DNA of 42,101 nt from an uncultured Verrucomicrobiota bacterium (GCA_903826865.1 CAIKGD010000022.1:1-42101), one strand, 5' to 3'; shown: positions 11,578 to 19,699, counted from the stretch's first letter. The notes: generated by a model not told the origin, from the letters alone. Numbers and translations are program-made.

Positions 11578-11620
11578 GCGGGGAGGAACAGCTTTAGACC
11601 GTAGACTTTGGGCTGTCCGG

Positions 11621-11636
11621 TTTCTAATATTTGGAA
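11621..11636. repeat. Short palindromic motif TTTCTAATATTTGGAA
   Basis: An imperfect dyad between gltD and the next gene. Near copies occur at 29474-29489 and 33456-33473. Confidence 0.5.
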
Positions 11637-11640
11637 CTTT

Positions 11641-11668
11641 TTGCCAGGTGCGTTGGCTGTTATAGAAT
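11641..11668 (+). promoter_or_regulatory. Promoter of the 11679 membrane-protein gene
   Basis: TTGCCA (11641-11646) and TAGAAT (11663-11668) each match consensus at five of six positions with a 16-base spacer. The ATG is only ten bases beyond the -10, so the transcript would be leaderless or nearly so. Confidence 0.65.
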
Positions 11669-11678
11669 CACTGCCCGT

Positions 11679-12551
11679 ATGAAAGAACTTTTCTTTGATG
11701 CTTTGGTCGACAGCGCCGGAATGATTCCGTTCCTGCTGGTTGTCTATTTTATCGTGGAATGGTTTGAGCGGAAGTTCGGCGGAACGATTGAACACCGGTT
11801 ACAAAAATCCGCCAAAGCCGGGCCGGTGCTGGGCGCGCTGTTCGGCTGTGTTCCGCAGTGCGGATTCTCCGTCGTAGCCGCTTCGTTCTACTCGCGCGGC
11901 CTGATTACCACCGGCACGCTGCTGGCCGTTATCCTCTCAACTTCCGACGAGGCCATTCCGGTAATGCTGGCGCAGCCGGGCCGGAGCGGAATTGTTATTA
12001 TGCTGCTGATCACCAAGCTGGTTATCGGCATAACCGCCGGATACCTGATTGATATTTTTTTGCGCCGCCGCAAGCTAAGCGCTCCGGAGCACACCGCTCC
12101 CGCCGAAGAAGTTCATGAGCTGGGCTGCTGCAACCATCAGCTTTCCGGCAAACCCAGCCGATGGCAACTGCTCAAACATCCGCTCATCCATACGGCGAAA
12201 ATTTTCCTCTTCATCTTTGTAGTGACGCTTGGCATTAACGGACTGATCGCTCTGGTCGGCGAAGAAAACATCGGACGCGTTCTGCTGCGCCATTCTTTGC
12301 TCCAACCGTTTCTGACGGCTCTGGTCGGGCTGATTCCAAACTGCGCCGCTTCAGTTGCCATCGCTACCCTGTTTCTGAAAGGCGGACTCAGCTATGGTTC
12401 CGCCGTCGCCGGACTGTGCTGCAGCGGCGGCCTCGGTCTGCTGGTTCTGCTGAGAGAAAACCGCGATTTCAAAGATACGCTGCGCGTCGTAGTACTGCTG
12501 GTCTTTATCAGCACCGTTGCCGGTCTCGCCATTCAGTTGCTGTACGGTTGA
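11679..12551 (+). CDS. ArsP_2-type putative heavy-metal/manganese exporter membrane protein
   Basis: 290 residues with about eight hydrophobic segments in two similar halves. The halves share a cysteine motif, FGCVPQCGFSVVAASFYSRG and the later GLIPNCAASVAIATLFLKGG, and are joined by a cytoplasmic or periplasmic stretch with LGCCNHQ. This is the layout of the PF11449 family, annotated as putative manganese transporter or arsenic efflux protein; the true substrate is unknown. The ATG at 11679 is preferred because the protein homology starts there and a strong promoter lies at 11641-11668; an upstream in-frame ATG would fall within the promoter. No Shine-Dalgarno sequence is visible, which fits leaderless translation. 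Confidence 0.75.
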   Translation: MKELFFDALVDSAGMIPFLLVVYFIVEWFERKFGGTIEHRLQKSAKAGPVLGALFGCVPQCGFSVVAASFYSRGLITTGTLLAVILSTSDEAIPVMLAQPGRSGIVIMLLITKLVIGITAGYLIDIFLRRRKLSAPEHTAPAEEVHELGCCNHQLSGKPSRWQLLKHPLIHTAKIFLFIFVVTLGINGLIALVGEENIGRVLLRHSLLQPFLTALVGLIPNCAASVAIATLFLKGGLSYGSAVAGLCCSGGLGLLVLLRENRDFKDTLRVVVLLVFISTVAGLAIQLLYG

Positions 12552-12637
12552 GGCTTATAATCTGTAGAAAATAACCGTTTGGAACGGCTTCGGAATTAAC
12601 GGCCGACCAAAGAGATCTCCGTTATATGAAAACCTGA

Positions 12638-12771
12638 ATGGAACTCTGGATCGCCGGACGAGTCTTTAAAGCAGCGAGCCGGCTGAAGAAAAAGGGGCGC
12701 TCTCCGCTAATCCACACGAAGTAAAACTTTCGCTGCCTTTGACCGAATGGGTGGTGCAGCACGATTCCTGA
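12638..12771 (+). pseudogene. Possible frameshifted gene remnant
   Basis: An ATG at 12638 opens a 28-codon frame (MELWIAGRVFKAASRLKKKG...) ending at 12724. A second frame, from 12673 to the TGA at 12769, reads AEEKGALSANPHEVKLSLPL and on to EWVVQHDS. Both have protein-like composition, as if one gene had been shifted by one base, but neither is recognised, and no ribosome binding site is seen. The rest of 12552-12788 shows only a small CCGTT/AACGG hairpin at 12575-12587. Confidence 0.25.
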
Positions 12772-12788
12772 ATCCGGAACCTGCCGGT

Positions 12789-14441
12789 TTATTCAACCGA
12801 CTGGTGCAGCATATCCTTGAAGCGGCCTTCGATCAAAAGCGATTCCTGCCAGGCGGAAGCCAGCCGCTGAGCGCGACTGCGGGTAAGACCGGCGACCAGT
12901 TCCTGCCGGAGAGCCGGCAGACCGGCGGCCTCATCGGTTGATTTACGTCCCGTTACGCAGGCTAGAAGCACACCGTCCTCGACCGGCGCGGGCTTGCAGA
13001 GCTTGCCCTGCTGCACGTTGAGGCAGATTGCAACCAAGGTATTGGCATATTTGTCCTTGAGTTCAGTCGTGATATCGAATTCCGGCGTGGTCTGCACTTT
13101 GAGTCCGAGCGGTTTGACCGCGTCTTTAAAACCGGTTCCGGCCGCCATCGCTTTCGCTATGGTTTTTTCTAATTCTATGGCGCGCTCGGCCAGTGCTTTG
13201 ACAATCGCCTGTTCGCGAGCCGCATCCATTACCTGTTTTTCAACAGCATCGAAGGCCGGCAGAAAAGAAGGCAGCTTTTGGTTCAGCGAAAGGACGTAGA
13301 CGGTGTCTTTGCCGATGACCGCATCACTGAAAGAGGTGTAGGTATCATTTTCCAAACTGAAGGCCGCCTGGCGGAACGGGGCAGTGTTATCAATTCCTTT
13401 GAGGTCGTCTTTCAGACCAAAGGCCGGCAGCGTTTTGATCTTCAACCCGGCGGCGGTGGCGGCTCCGGTGAAGTCGGGCTGGCCGCCTTCGGCTTTGGGC
13501 GCAACCTCAACCACAAACTCCGTGGCTTTTTCGGCGGCCAGTTTGCGGGCCGCTGTCTGCCGGAGTTGTTTGTTGATTTCGCCCTCCGCTTTTTCAAACG
13601 GCTTATATTCTACAACGGCATTGGCGTTGGTATTTTCAATGCGGTAATTCTCAATGTTACGGTTGTAGACCTGCAAAGCGGCGCCTTCCGGAACTTCGGC
13701 CTTCGCCAGAAAATTGCTGACCGGGAATTCAACATAAGAAACACGCACTTTTGCCGGCATACGGAACGCCTCGGGATTTTCCGCAAAAAGAGCCTGTGCC
13801 GCTTCTTTGGATGCGGTCACGGACTTTTCAACCTGTGCACGCGGCACTACGACATAATCGAGTACAAAGCGGTCGGTGTAGAGATGATAGGCGCGCGTCA
13901 GTTCATAAGGCGGGATCAGCGCGGCCTGCGCCGGACGGTACAGCAGCTTATAGATGACAATCTGTTCGCGGAAAAGTTCTTCAGCCTGCCGGGGCGTAAG
14001 GTCGAGCTGTTTTAAGACCGTTTTATAAATGGTGCCGTCAAAAGCACCGTTTTGCGCATGAAAAAGCGGCATCGCCTGCAGCTGCTGGATCACTTCCTTA
14101 TCGGCTACAAGAACTTTATCAGTCTGGGCTTTGCGCAGAATCGCCACTCGCAGCCAGGCTTCTTTGCGCAATGTGGCCGTCAGCTCATCCGTCATTTGAA
14201 CCATTCTGCCGGAGGAAAGGATGTACCAGATATAGGTGTTGTGATAGGCGCGTTTGTACTCATCCTGTAAAACTTTTTTGCCGAACAATTCACCGGCCGG
14301 CGGAATGTCGTGCGTCCGCGCTCCCGCGCGATTCGTCGGCATGAAAAATCCGACGAAGGAAACAACGATGATGCCCAGAATGATATACCAGAGCACCTTG
14401 GACTGAATCAGTTTATGAAAGCGCGTGATCAACATAGCCAT
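12789..14441 (-). CDS. PpiD/SurA-like membrane-anchored periplasmic chaperone
   Basis: 550 residues. A single N-terminal transmembrane anchor (~16-35, VLWYIILGIIVVSFVGFFMP) is followed by a SurA_N-type helical chaperone domain with the typical opening GELFGKKVLQDEYKRA. The middle and end carry two PpiD-like segments with the AAxxAGLK(V/I)xTxPxF pattern at ~315-345 and ~425-450. A clear parvulin isomerase domain is not obvious by eye, so chaperone function is safer than isomerase. The role would be folding of secreted and outer-membrane proteins at the inner-membrane surface. It stands alone on the minus strand, downstream of the rRNA methyltransferase gene but separated from it by a terminator. 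Confidence 0.75.
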   Translation of the reverse strand: MAMLITRFHKLIQSKVLWYIILGIIVVSFVGFFMPTNRAGARTHDIPPAGELFGKKVLQDEYKRAYHNTYIWYILSSGRMVQMTDELTATLRKEAWLRVAILRKAQTDKVLVADKEVIQQLQAMPLFHAQNGAFDGTIYKTVLKQLDLTPRQAEELFREQIVIYKLLYRPAQAALIPPYELTRAYHLYTDRFVLDYVVVPRAQVEKSVTASKEAAQALFAENPEAFRMPAKVRVSYVEFPVSNFLAKAEVPEGAALQVYNRNIENYRIENTNANAVVEYKPFEKAEGEINKQLRQTAARKLAAEKATEFVVEVAPKAEGGQPDFTGAATAAGLKIKTLPAFGLKDDLKGIDNTAPFRQAAFSLENDTYTSFSDAVIGKDTVYVLSLNQKLPSFLPAFDAVEKQVMDAAREQAIVKALAERAIELEKTIAKAMAAGTGFKDAVKPLGLKVQTTPEFDITTELKDKYANTLVAICLNVQQGKLCKPAPVEDGVLLACVTGRKSTDEAAGLPALRQELVAGLTRSRAQRLASAWQESLLIEGRFKDMLHQSVE

Positions 14442-14464
14442 AACAGACCCCTTGGTTTTGCAAT

Positions 14465-14497
14465 AAAAAACAGGGGTACAGCATAACCGTGCCCCTG
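14465..14497 (-). terminator. Terminator of the rRNA methyltransferase gene
   Basis: CAGGGGTAC (14471-14479) pairs with GTGCCCCTG (14489-14497) with one G-U pair and a nine-base loop. On the minus strand it is followed by TTTTTT (14470-14465). Confidence 0.75.
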
Positions 14498-14524
14498 CAC
14501 ATGGTCAACGGGAAAGCCAAGTCC

Positions 14525-15775
14525 TCAGCTTTTCCGCAGGCGGGCAATAAACATGCCGTCACCGGGACCTTCCCACGGCCAGACCTGCACGGCGCCGTTT
14601 ACCGGTTCGCCGGTCAAAGGATGGGCAAACGGTTCCAGCATAAAGCCCGGATGCTCGGGCAGAAACCGTTCAGTCACTTCAACCGTTTCTTCGCGGGTGA
14701 AGGTGCAGACGGAGTACACGAGCACGCCGCCGGACTTCACGCACTGCGCGGCGTTTTTGAGCATCCGCACCTGCAGGTTGCGTTTTTGGGCCGGGTCGCG
14801 CGGATCGCTGCGCCAGCGGGCGTCGGGATTGCGGCTCCAGGTGCCCCAGCCCGAACAGGGCGCATCTACCAAAACCCCGTCGAATTCTTTTTTGAACGGA
14901 GCGTCTTTAGCGAGGTCGTGCAGTTGCATCCGAACAATGGAAATACCGCCGGCATGCGCCCGTTTTTTACATTCGTGCAGCGCTTCGATCCGCAAGTCGG
15001 TCGCCAGCACCTTGCCGTCGCGGCCGATCAAGTCGGCCAGCTGCACCGCTTTGCCGCCCGCGCCGGCACAGGCGTCCCACCAGTCGGAGCCCGGTACCGG
15101 AGCGGCAATCTGTGTAACCGCCTGTGAAGCGATGTCCTGCACTTCGTACTGTCCGCCGTGGCCGAGCTTGCCGAGCGACGTTCCGGCTCCGACCGAAATT
15201 GCGCCGGACAGGTGCGGGTGTTCCTTGAAGGCAATTCCGGCTTCGGTAAGCGTCTGTTTGAATTCATCATTTCGCAGGCGCAGCCAGGTCGGCGGCCGCT
15301 GCTGGAGCGTTTCATAAAACAGATCCTCGCTGCCCGCCGGTAAATGCACCGACTTTCCGAGCAGCGGAAAAACAAGGTCTGCTTTATCCAGTGTTTGAAT
15401 CGCAGGAAACCAGCCGGTAAGCGCGGCGCGTTTTTCCTCAAGCGTTTTGCCGCCGAGCGGTGTCCAGCCGGGCTTTGCCGCCGCAACCAGCGCGGGATGC
15501 AGATCCGTCTGGTCCAAGAGCCAGCTGAGCGCGGCGGCTTCCAGCGGCGGAAGCTGCAGCGCCCGCGTCCAGCCGAGCCAGCGGAACCAGGAAAAGAAGC
15601 ATTCGGAGAGAAAACGGCGGTCGCGCGAACCGAGTTCATGGCGGTTTTTGAAGAAGCGCAGCAGAACACGGTCGGCCGGATGCCGGTGCTCCAGCACGTG
15701 CGGCGTGAGTGTTTCCAGGATTTCGGCGGCGAGCCGGGTTTGCTGGTTGATAATCTTTTCGTTTAAATTTTTCAC
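14525..15775 (-). CDS. RsmB/NOP2-family 16S rRNA m5C methyltransferase
   Basis: 416 residues from the GTG at 15775, which has AAGGAA seven bases upstream; longer in-frame starts would run through the divergent ndk promoter. An N-terminal NusB-like helical region with the RsmB flavour (RFFKNRHELGSRDRRFLSE) is followed by the SAM-binding fold with WWDACAGAGGKAVQLAD, the DAPCSGWGTWSRNPDARW motif IV cysteine and the catalytic SVCTFTREE motif VI cysteine. It methylates cytosine in rRNA; C967 is the target in E. coli RsmB, and the exact site here is not proven. The gene diverges from ndk. Confidence 0.85.
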   Translation of the reverse strand: MKNLNEKIINQQTRLAAEILETLTPHVLEHRHPADRVLLRFFKNRHELGSRDRRFLSECFFSWFRWLGWTRALQLPPLEAAALSWLLDQTDLHPALVAAAKPGWTPLGGKTLEEKRAALTGWFPAIQTLDKADLVFPLLGKSVHLPAGSEDLFYETLQQRPPTWLRLRNDEFKQTLTEAGIAFKEHPHLSGAISVGAGTSLGKLGHGGQYEVQDIASQAVTQIAAPVPGSDWWDACAGAGGKAVQLADLIGRDGKVLATDLRIEALHECKKRAHAGGISIVRMQLHDLAKDAPFKKEFDGVLVDAPCSGWGTWSRNPDARWRSDPRDPAQKRNLQVRMLKNAAQCVKSGGVLVYSVCTFTREETVEVTERFLPEHPGFMLEPFAHPLTGEPVNGAVQVWPWEGPGDGMFIARLRKS

Positions 15776-15794
15776 AGGGGTTCCTTGCAGATTT

Positions 15795-15825
15795 TTGTTT
15801 TTTTGTTTTAAAAGTTGGACATAAT
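15795..15825 (+). promoter_or_regulatory. Weak candidate promoter of ndk
   Basis: CATAAT (15820-15825) is a five-of-six -10 match; the best -35, TTGTTT (15795-15800), is 19 bases away. A leader of about 55 bases would result. Confidence 0.35.
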
Positions 15826-15884
15826 CCGTGCCCCAACCAGCCGAAGGAGAGATTGCAGGCAAAAGAGGACGAAAGGCAACTGTT

Positions 15885-17045
15885 ATGGCAAAAGAACTCG
15901 GATTCGTGATGATCACGCCACACTCGCTGCGCAAATCGCGCACCGGCGGCATTATCGGTCGCTTCAGCCGCATTGAAGGCCTTGAGTTTGTCGCCTCGCG
16001 TATGTTCGGTCCGAGTCAGAAACTGGTCAATCGCTACGCGGATCTGTTGCGCAATAACCCCGACATTAAACCTGATAAGCGCGATATTCTCGCGGACTAT
16101 GTTTTGCGCGCTTTCGGCCCCGAAACCGACACCGGCCGTCCGCACCGTGTGATGATGCTTCTTTTTGAAGGTGAAGATGCCATCAAGAGAATCTATGCCG
16201 CAGCCGGCGGCTTCGACGACACACAGGAATCTTCCGACACCGTACGCGGCACCTACGGCGACTGCATTCGCGACGCCGCCGGTAAAGTAATATATTTTGA
16301 ACCCTCCGTGCTGGTGGCACCCTCTGTACGTTCAGCTAAAAACACACTCGCGCTCTGGATGGAATATGCCGAAAGCGACGGCGGCATTGTTAAAAACGCC
16401 CTCAGTCTGCCGGACGCCGATGTAGAGCGAACGCTCGTCATCATCAAACCGGACAACTTCCGTTTCCCCAGTTCGCGTCCCGGCAACATCATCGACCTCT
16501 TTTCGCGTTCCGGTCTGCGCATTGTCGGCGCGCAGGTTCACCGCATCAGCATGGCGGAAGCCAAGGAATTCTACGGTCCGGTTCAGGCCGTTCTGCGCGA
16601 AAAACTCTGCGGACGCACCACCGAAAAAGCCTGTACCGTGCTCGAAAAGGAATTCGGATTTCAGATGCCCGCCGAAGTCAAAGACGCTCTTTGCAAAACG
16701 CTCGGCCCGTACTACGGCGACCAGCAGTTTTTCGAAATCATGAAATTCATGACCGGCCTGTGGCTGCCCGATGTGCCGGAAAAAGAGATGACGGCCGACG
16801 GCAAAGTGCGCTGTCTGGTGCTGATCTACGCCGGTAAAGATGCCGTAAATAAAATCCGCAACATTCTCGGCCCGACGGATCCGAGCAAGGCGCAGCCCGG
16901 TTCGGTGCGCAAAGAATACGGCAGCGACATCATGGTCAACGCCGCGCACGCTTCGGACTCGGCTGAAAACGCCATCCGCGAAATGGGCATCATTAAACCT
17001 GAACGCAATCTGCTCAAACCCTGGTTCGATAAATATTATAGATGA
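15885..17045 (+). CDS. ndk: Tandem two-domain nucleoside-diphosphate kinase
   Basis: 386 residues containing two NDK folds where most bacteria have one of ~140. Domain 1 (~5-165) opens VMITPHSLRKSRTGGIIGRF and has GTYGD, but the catalytic NxxHGSDS motif is replaced by VLVAPSVRSAKN, so the phosphohistidine is missing. Domain 2 (~180-372) opens RTLVIIKPDN, has RKEYGSD and keeps the histidine, H355, in NAAHASDS, with the usual glycine changed to alanine. Domain 2 also has a ~50-residue insertion around KACTVLEKEFGF. One active and one structural domain would make a pseudodimer. Start at 15885: AAAGG lies upstream. Function is transfer of the gamma phosphate between nucleotides. Confidence 0.85.
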   Translation: MAKELGFVMITPHSLRKSRTGGIIGRFSRIEGLEFVASRMFGPSQKLVNRYADLLRNNPDIKPDKRDILADYVLRAFGPETDTGRPHRVMMLLFEGEDAIKRIYAAAGGFDDTQESSDTVRGTYGDCIRDAAGKVIYFEPSVLVAPSVRSAKNTLALWMEYAESDGGIVKNALSLPDADVERTLVIIKPDNFRFPSSRPGNIIDLFSRSGLRIVGAQVHRISMAEAKEFYGPVQAVLREKLCGRTTEKACTVLEKEFGFQMPAEVKDALCKTLGPYYGDQQFFEIMKFMTGLWLPDVPEKEMTADGKVRCLVLIYAGKDAVNKIRNILGPTDPSKAQPGSVRKEYGSDIMVNAAHASDSAENAIREMGIIKPERNLLKPWFDKYYR

Positions 17046-17049
17046 AAAG

Positions 17050-17117
17050 TACTGCGTAGTCCGTATTGCGTATTAGAAAAGATAAGATATGTGATACTCA
17101 GTACGCGATACACAGTA
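17050..17117. repeat. Inverted repeat of quasi-tandem GTA(C/T)TGCGTA units
   Basis: The arm 17050-17075 matches the reverse complement of 17092-17117 at 19 of 26 positions and encloses 16 bases. It is built of degenerate ~10-base units and resembles in construction the arms of the IVS-like element in gltBD, but no gene lies inside. It sits just after ndk and before aspC. Confidence 0.65.
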
Positions 17118-17136
17118 AAAATCTGGAGAAACAGAC

Positions 17137-18315
17137 ATGTGGAAAAATGTAACCCCCGCCCCTGAAGACGCCATCCTCGGACTGACTGAGGCCTTCAAAA
17201 AAGATCTCCGCTTCGCCAAAATAAATCTTGGTGTCGGTGTCTATAAGGACGAAGAAGGCCATACGCCGATCCTCGATTCCGTCCGGGCGGCTGAAAAACA
17301 GATCTTCGAAAAAGAAACCACCAAAAACTACATGCCGATCGCCGGAGAAAAAATCTACGGTGACGAAGTGCAGAAAATGATCTTCGGGTCGCTTTGCGAC
17401 CGCTCCGCCACCATTCACACCCCCGGCGGCACCGGCGCGTTGCGCGTCGCCGCCGACCTGCTGGCTAAATTCAGCAGCAAAACCATCTGGATCAGCAATC
17501 CGACCTGGGCCAACCACAACAATATCTTCGAAGCCGCCGGCCTGACCGTCAAAACCTACCCCTACTACAACGCCGTCACCAAAGACCTTGATGCCGACGG
17601 TTTTTTTGCCGCGCTCGAAAAAATCCCCGCCGGCGACTGCGTCCTGCTGCACGCCTGCTGCCATAACCCGAGCGGCGTGGACCTCTCCGCCGGGCAGTGG
17701 AAACGGGTCGCAAAAATCGCGCAGAAAAACGGCTGGTCTGCGCTGGTTGACTTTGCGTATCAGGGACTGGGCGACGGCCTTGAAGCCGACCGCGCCGGCG
17801 TCGAAACCCTGCTGGCCAGCGGCATAGAGTTCTTTGTGGCCAGTTCCTTCTCCAAAAACTTCGGTCTCTACCGCGACCGCACCGGCGCGCTGACCGCTGT
17901 CGCCGCCACGCCCGCCGACGCGACAACCGCCATGAGCCACATGATGGCCACGGCCCGCGTGCTCTATTCAAACCCGCCCGCGCACGGCGGCATGATCGTC
18001 ACCACGATTCTGAAGGACAAAGAACTTTGCAAGCTCTGGAGAAACGAACTCGACGCCATGCGAACCCGCATCGCGCAAGCCCGCGCGGCGCTGGCGAGCG
18101 GACTCACCGAACGCGGCGTACCGATGGACTGCTCGTTCATGACGAAGCAGAAAGGCATGTTCTCTTTCAGCGGCTTGAACAAAGATCAGGTTAAATTCCT
18201 GCGCGAAGAACGGGCCGTCTACATCGTCGGCTCCGGCCGCATCAACGTCGCCGGACTCACCCCCGGCAATATGGGTTTCGTCTGCGACGTCGTCGCCGAA
18301 GCCATGAAGCGCTGA
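17137..18315 (+). CDS. aspC: Aspartate/aromatic aminotransferase, class I
   Basis: PLP enzyme exchanging the amino group between glutamate and aspartate (and possibly aromatic acids). 392 residues, typical of the family. The PLP lysine is K240 in SSFSKNFGLYRDR; HNPSG and the cofactor-binding TPGGTGALR (about 88-96) are intact, and the C-terminal substrate arginine lies in SGRINVAGL. GGAG lies nine bases before the ATG. AspC and TyrB cannot be separated from motifs alone. It runs downstream of ndk past an inverted repeat, and is convergent with a broken small gene. Confidence 0.9.
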   Translation: MWKNVTPAPEDAILGLTEAFKKDLRFAKINLGVGVYKDEEGHTPILDSVRAAEKQIFEKETTKNYMPIAGEKIYGDEVQKMIFGSLCDRSATIHTPGGTGALRVAADLLAKFSSKTIWISNPTWANHNNIFEAAGLTVKTYPYYNAVTKDLDADGFFAALEKIPAGDCVLLHACCHNPSGVDLSAGQWKRVAKIAQKNGWSALVDFAYQGLGDGLEADRAGVETLLASGIEFFVASSFSKNFGLYRDRTGALTAVAATPADATTAMSHMMATARVLYSNPPAHGGMIVTTILKDKELCKLWRNELDAMRTRIAQARAALASGLTERGVPMDCSFMTKQKGMFSFSGLNKDQVKFLREERAVYIVGSGRINVAGLTPGNMGFVCDVVAEAMKR

Positions 18316-18331
18316 CCTGCGGACGATTTTG

Positions 18332-18586
18332 TCATTTTGGCAGTTCGTAAAATCGGGCGTTATCTTTCTTCCGTTTTCGTCTCTGTCGAACCAGAGAGTA
18401 CAATGCCGCGCCAATTAAAAGCCCCGCACTGACGAGATAATAAACAACCGGATTTATTCCCCAGGACGCGACGAGATTGCACTCCCACTCGCGTCATTGC
18501 CGACCATAGACGATTCTTAATACCCATGATGCGGGAATTATAATGATCGCAACAAGGAGCATTATCTCAATCCAAGTTATCTTCAT
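18332..18586 (-). pseudogene. Two-TM small membrane protein broken by an in-frame TGA
   Basis: ATG at 18586 with AGAGGA just upstream opens a frame whose first 30 codons encode one membrane segment (WIEIMLLVAIIIIPASWVL). Codon 31 is TGA (18494-18496). The same frame continues for 53 codons with a second membrane segment (VVYYLVSAGLLIGAALYSLV) and a strongly basic tail RQRRKRKK, ending at 18332. The downstream half would not stay protein-like if it were chance. TGA in place of TGG (Trp) by one change, a sequencing error, or readthrough would all explain it. No homolog is recognised. It follows the HEAT/nuclease gene on the same strand by 117 bases. Confidence 0.6.
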
Positions 18587-18703
18587 TTGTCCTCTATCGT
18601 GATTGTGCGCATTCTAAATCATCCCTTGCCAACGCGGGCGATGCTATCAAAGGAAAAGGTTGCGCGGCAGAAGATTTTCGGGGTTTCGGCGGCGGGAGAA
18701 CTT

Positions 18704-19597
18704 TCACAATTTGATTCCGAAAAGACGGAGTTTGGATACCAAAAGGCTGTCCAGCGACGACAGATCTTTTGGATAGACAGAAACGAGCCGCTTGCCTTCC
18801 TGTTGATAGAGCGTCTGTTTTTTATACATGCTCATTTTATACTGCGGTGTGTCCATTCCCCAGTATTCAATATAGACATCCGCCTCCGGCAGATAAAAGT
18901 CGGGCCGGATTTGAAATTCGCCGATGATGCGGTATTTTGCGTCGTAGCGGTAGGCCAGTCCGTGTGCCGTCAACCATTCGGCGATACGCCGCTCGCCTTT
19001 GGATTGCACCAGCGTGCCATCCCGCGCTTCGATGGTTTTGTTGATCTCGACCTGCGTTTCAAAATTGCGCCGCTCCAGAAACACCTCGTCGAAGCAACGG
19101 TCGCAGAAGACGCGCTGAAAAACTTTATCAGCCCGTGCATATTCTTCGGCAGAAACCGCAACATTGCATCGTTTGCACCGGTGTTTCACCCCGGCGCCGG
19201 CATCCTGCGCGGCCAGCTCGATTGCATCGGCGGCAGTCTTGGCCGCAGCCCGCACATAGTTGGGATTGGCGGGGTTGCGGGCAGCGTCGCGCAGATCCGG
19301 CACATGCGCCTGAGTAGCAGCCCCGAATTTCTTGAGCGCGCGGATGGCATATTGCTGTGTTTGCGGATGGCGTCCGTATAACACCAGCGGAACCAGTGCC
19401 GCCACAGCGGTTTCGGCATCAGCACCGAAATCCGCCAGCTTACCGATGGCAGACGCCGACAGCCTTTGCACTTCATTCGAAGGGCGGCGCGACAATTCGA
19501 TCAGCTCAAGCAAGTCTGCCGGGTTTCCGCTTCGTCCCAGATGCAAGACCCGCTGCACAGCAATATGATGCTCCGATGGCAACATCGGGCTTTTCAT
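18704..19597 (-). CDS. HEAT-repeat / zinc-finger / PD-(D/E)XK nuclease-like fusion protein
   Basis: 297 residues in three parts. Residues ~14-130 are HEAT-like helical repeats (QRLSASAIGKLADFG, QQYAIRALKKFG). Residues 141-168 have paired CxxC motifs (Cys141/144, Cys165/168), likely binding zinc. Residues ~198-290 look like the PD-(D/E)XK-type domain also found at the end of some helicase and DUF2726-like proteins: E202 in SKGERRIAEWL, D233 in RPDFYLPEADVYIEYWG with E244, and K260 after it. DNA cleavage is inferred from motifs. GAGG lies six bases before the ATG. A role in DNA repair or defence is possible; the neighbours do not decide it. Confidence 0.65.
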   Translation of the reverse strand: MKSPMLPSEHHIAVQRVLHLGRSGNPADLLELIELSRRPSNEVQRLSASAIGKLADFGADAETAVAALVPLVLYGRHPQTQQYAIRALKKFGAATQAHVPDLRDAARNPANPNYVRAAAKTAADAIELAAQDAGAGVKHRCKRCNVAVSAEEYARADKVFQRVFCDRCFDEVFLERRNFETQVEINKTIEARDGTLVQSKGERRIAEWLTAHGLAYRYDAKYRIIGEFQIRPDFYLPEADVYIEYWGMDTPQYKMSMYKKQTLYQQEGKRLVSVYPKDLSSLDSLLVSKLRLFGIKL

Positions 19598-19616
19598 AGA
19601 AACCTCTTTGTTTCGA

Positions 19617-19659
19617 GGACTCGCTATCGCTTGTCACCTTGGCGAGCAGTAGCGAGTCC
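19617..19659. repeat. Long hairpin in the gap upstream of the HEAT/nuclease gene
   Basis: GGACTCGCTA (19617-19626) and TAGCGAGTCC (19650-19659) are perfect 10-base reverse complements, with an inner TCGC/GCGA pair. It lies between the RNase gene stop and the start of the HEAT/nuclease gene, so it could be a 5' leader structure of the latter. Confidence 0.5.
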
Positions 19660-19677
19660 GTGGTTTTCAGAAAAGAA

Positions 19678-19696
19678 TTTTCCAGAGTTTGGAAAA
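19678..19696 (-). terminator. Palindrome after the beta-CASP RNase gene
   Basis: TTTTCC and GGAAAA flank AGAGTTT four bases past the gene end. It may act as a weak terminator, though no good T run follows on the minus strand, or be another member of the TTCCAA/TTGGAA motif family. Confidence 0.35.
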
Positions 19697-19699
19697 AAT

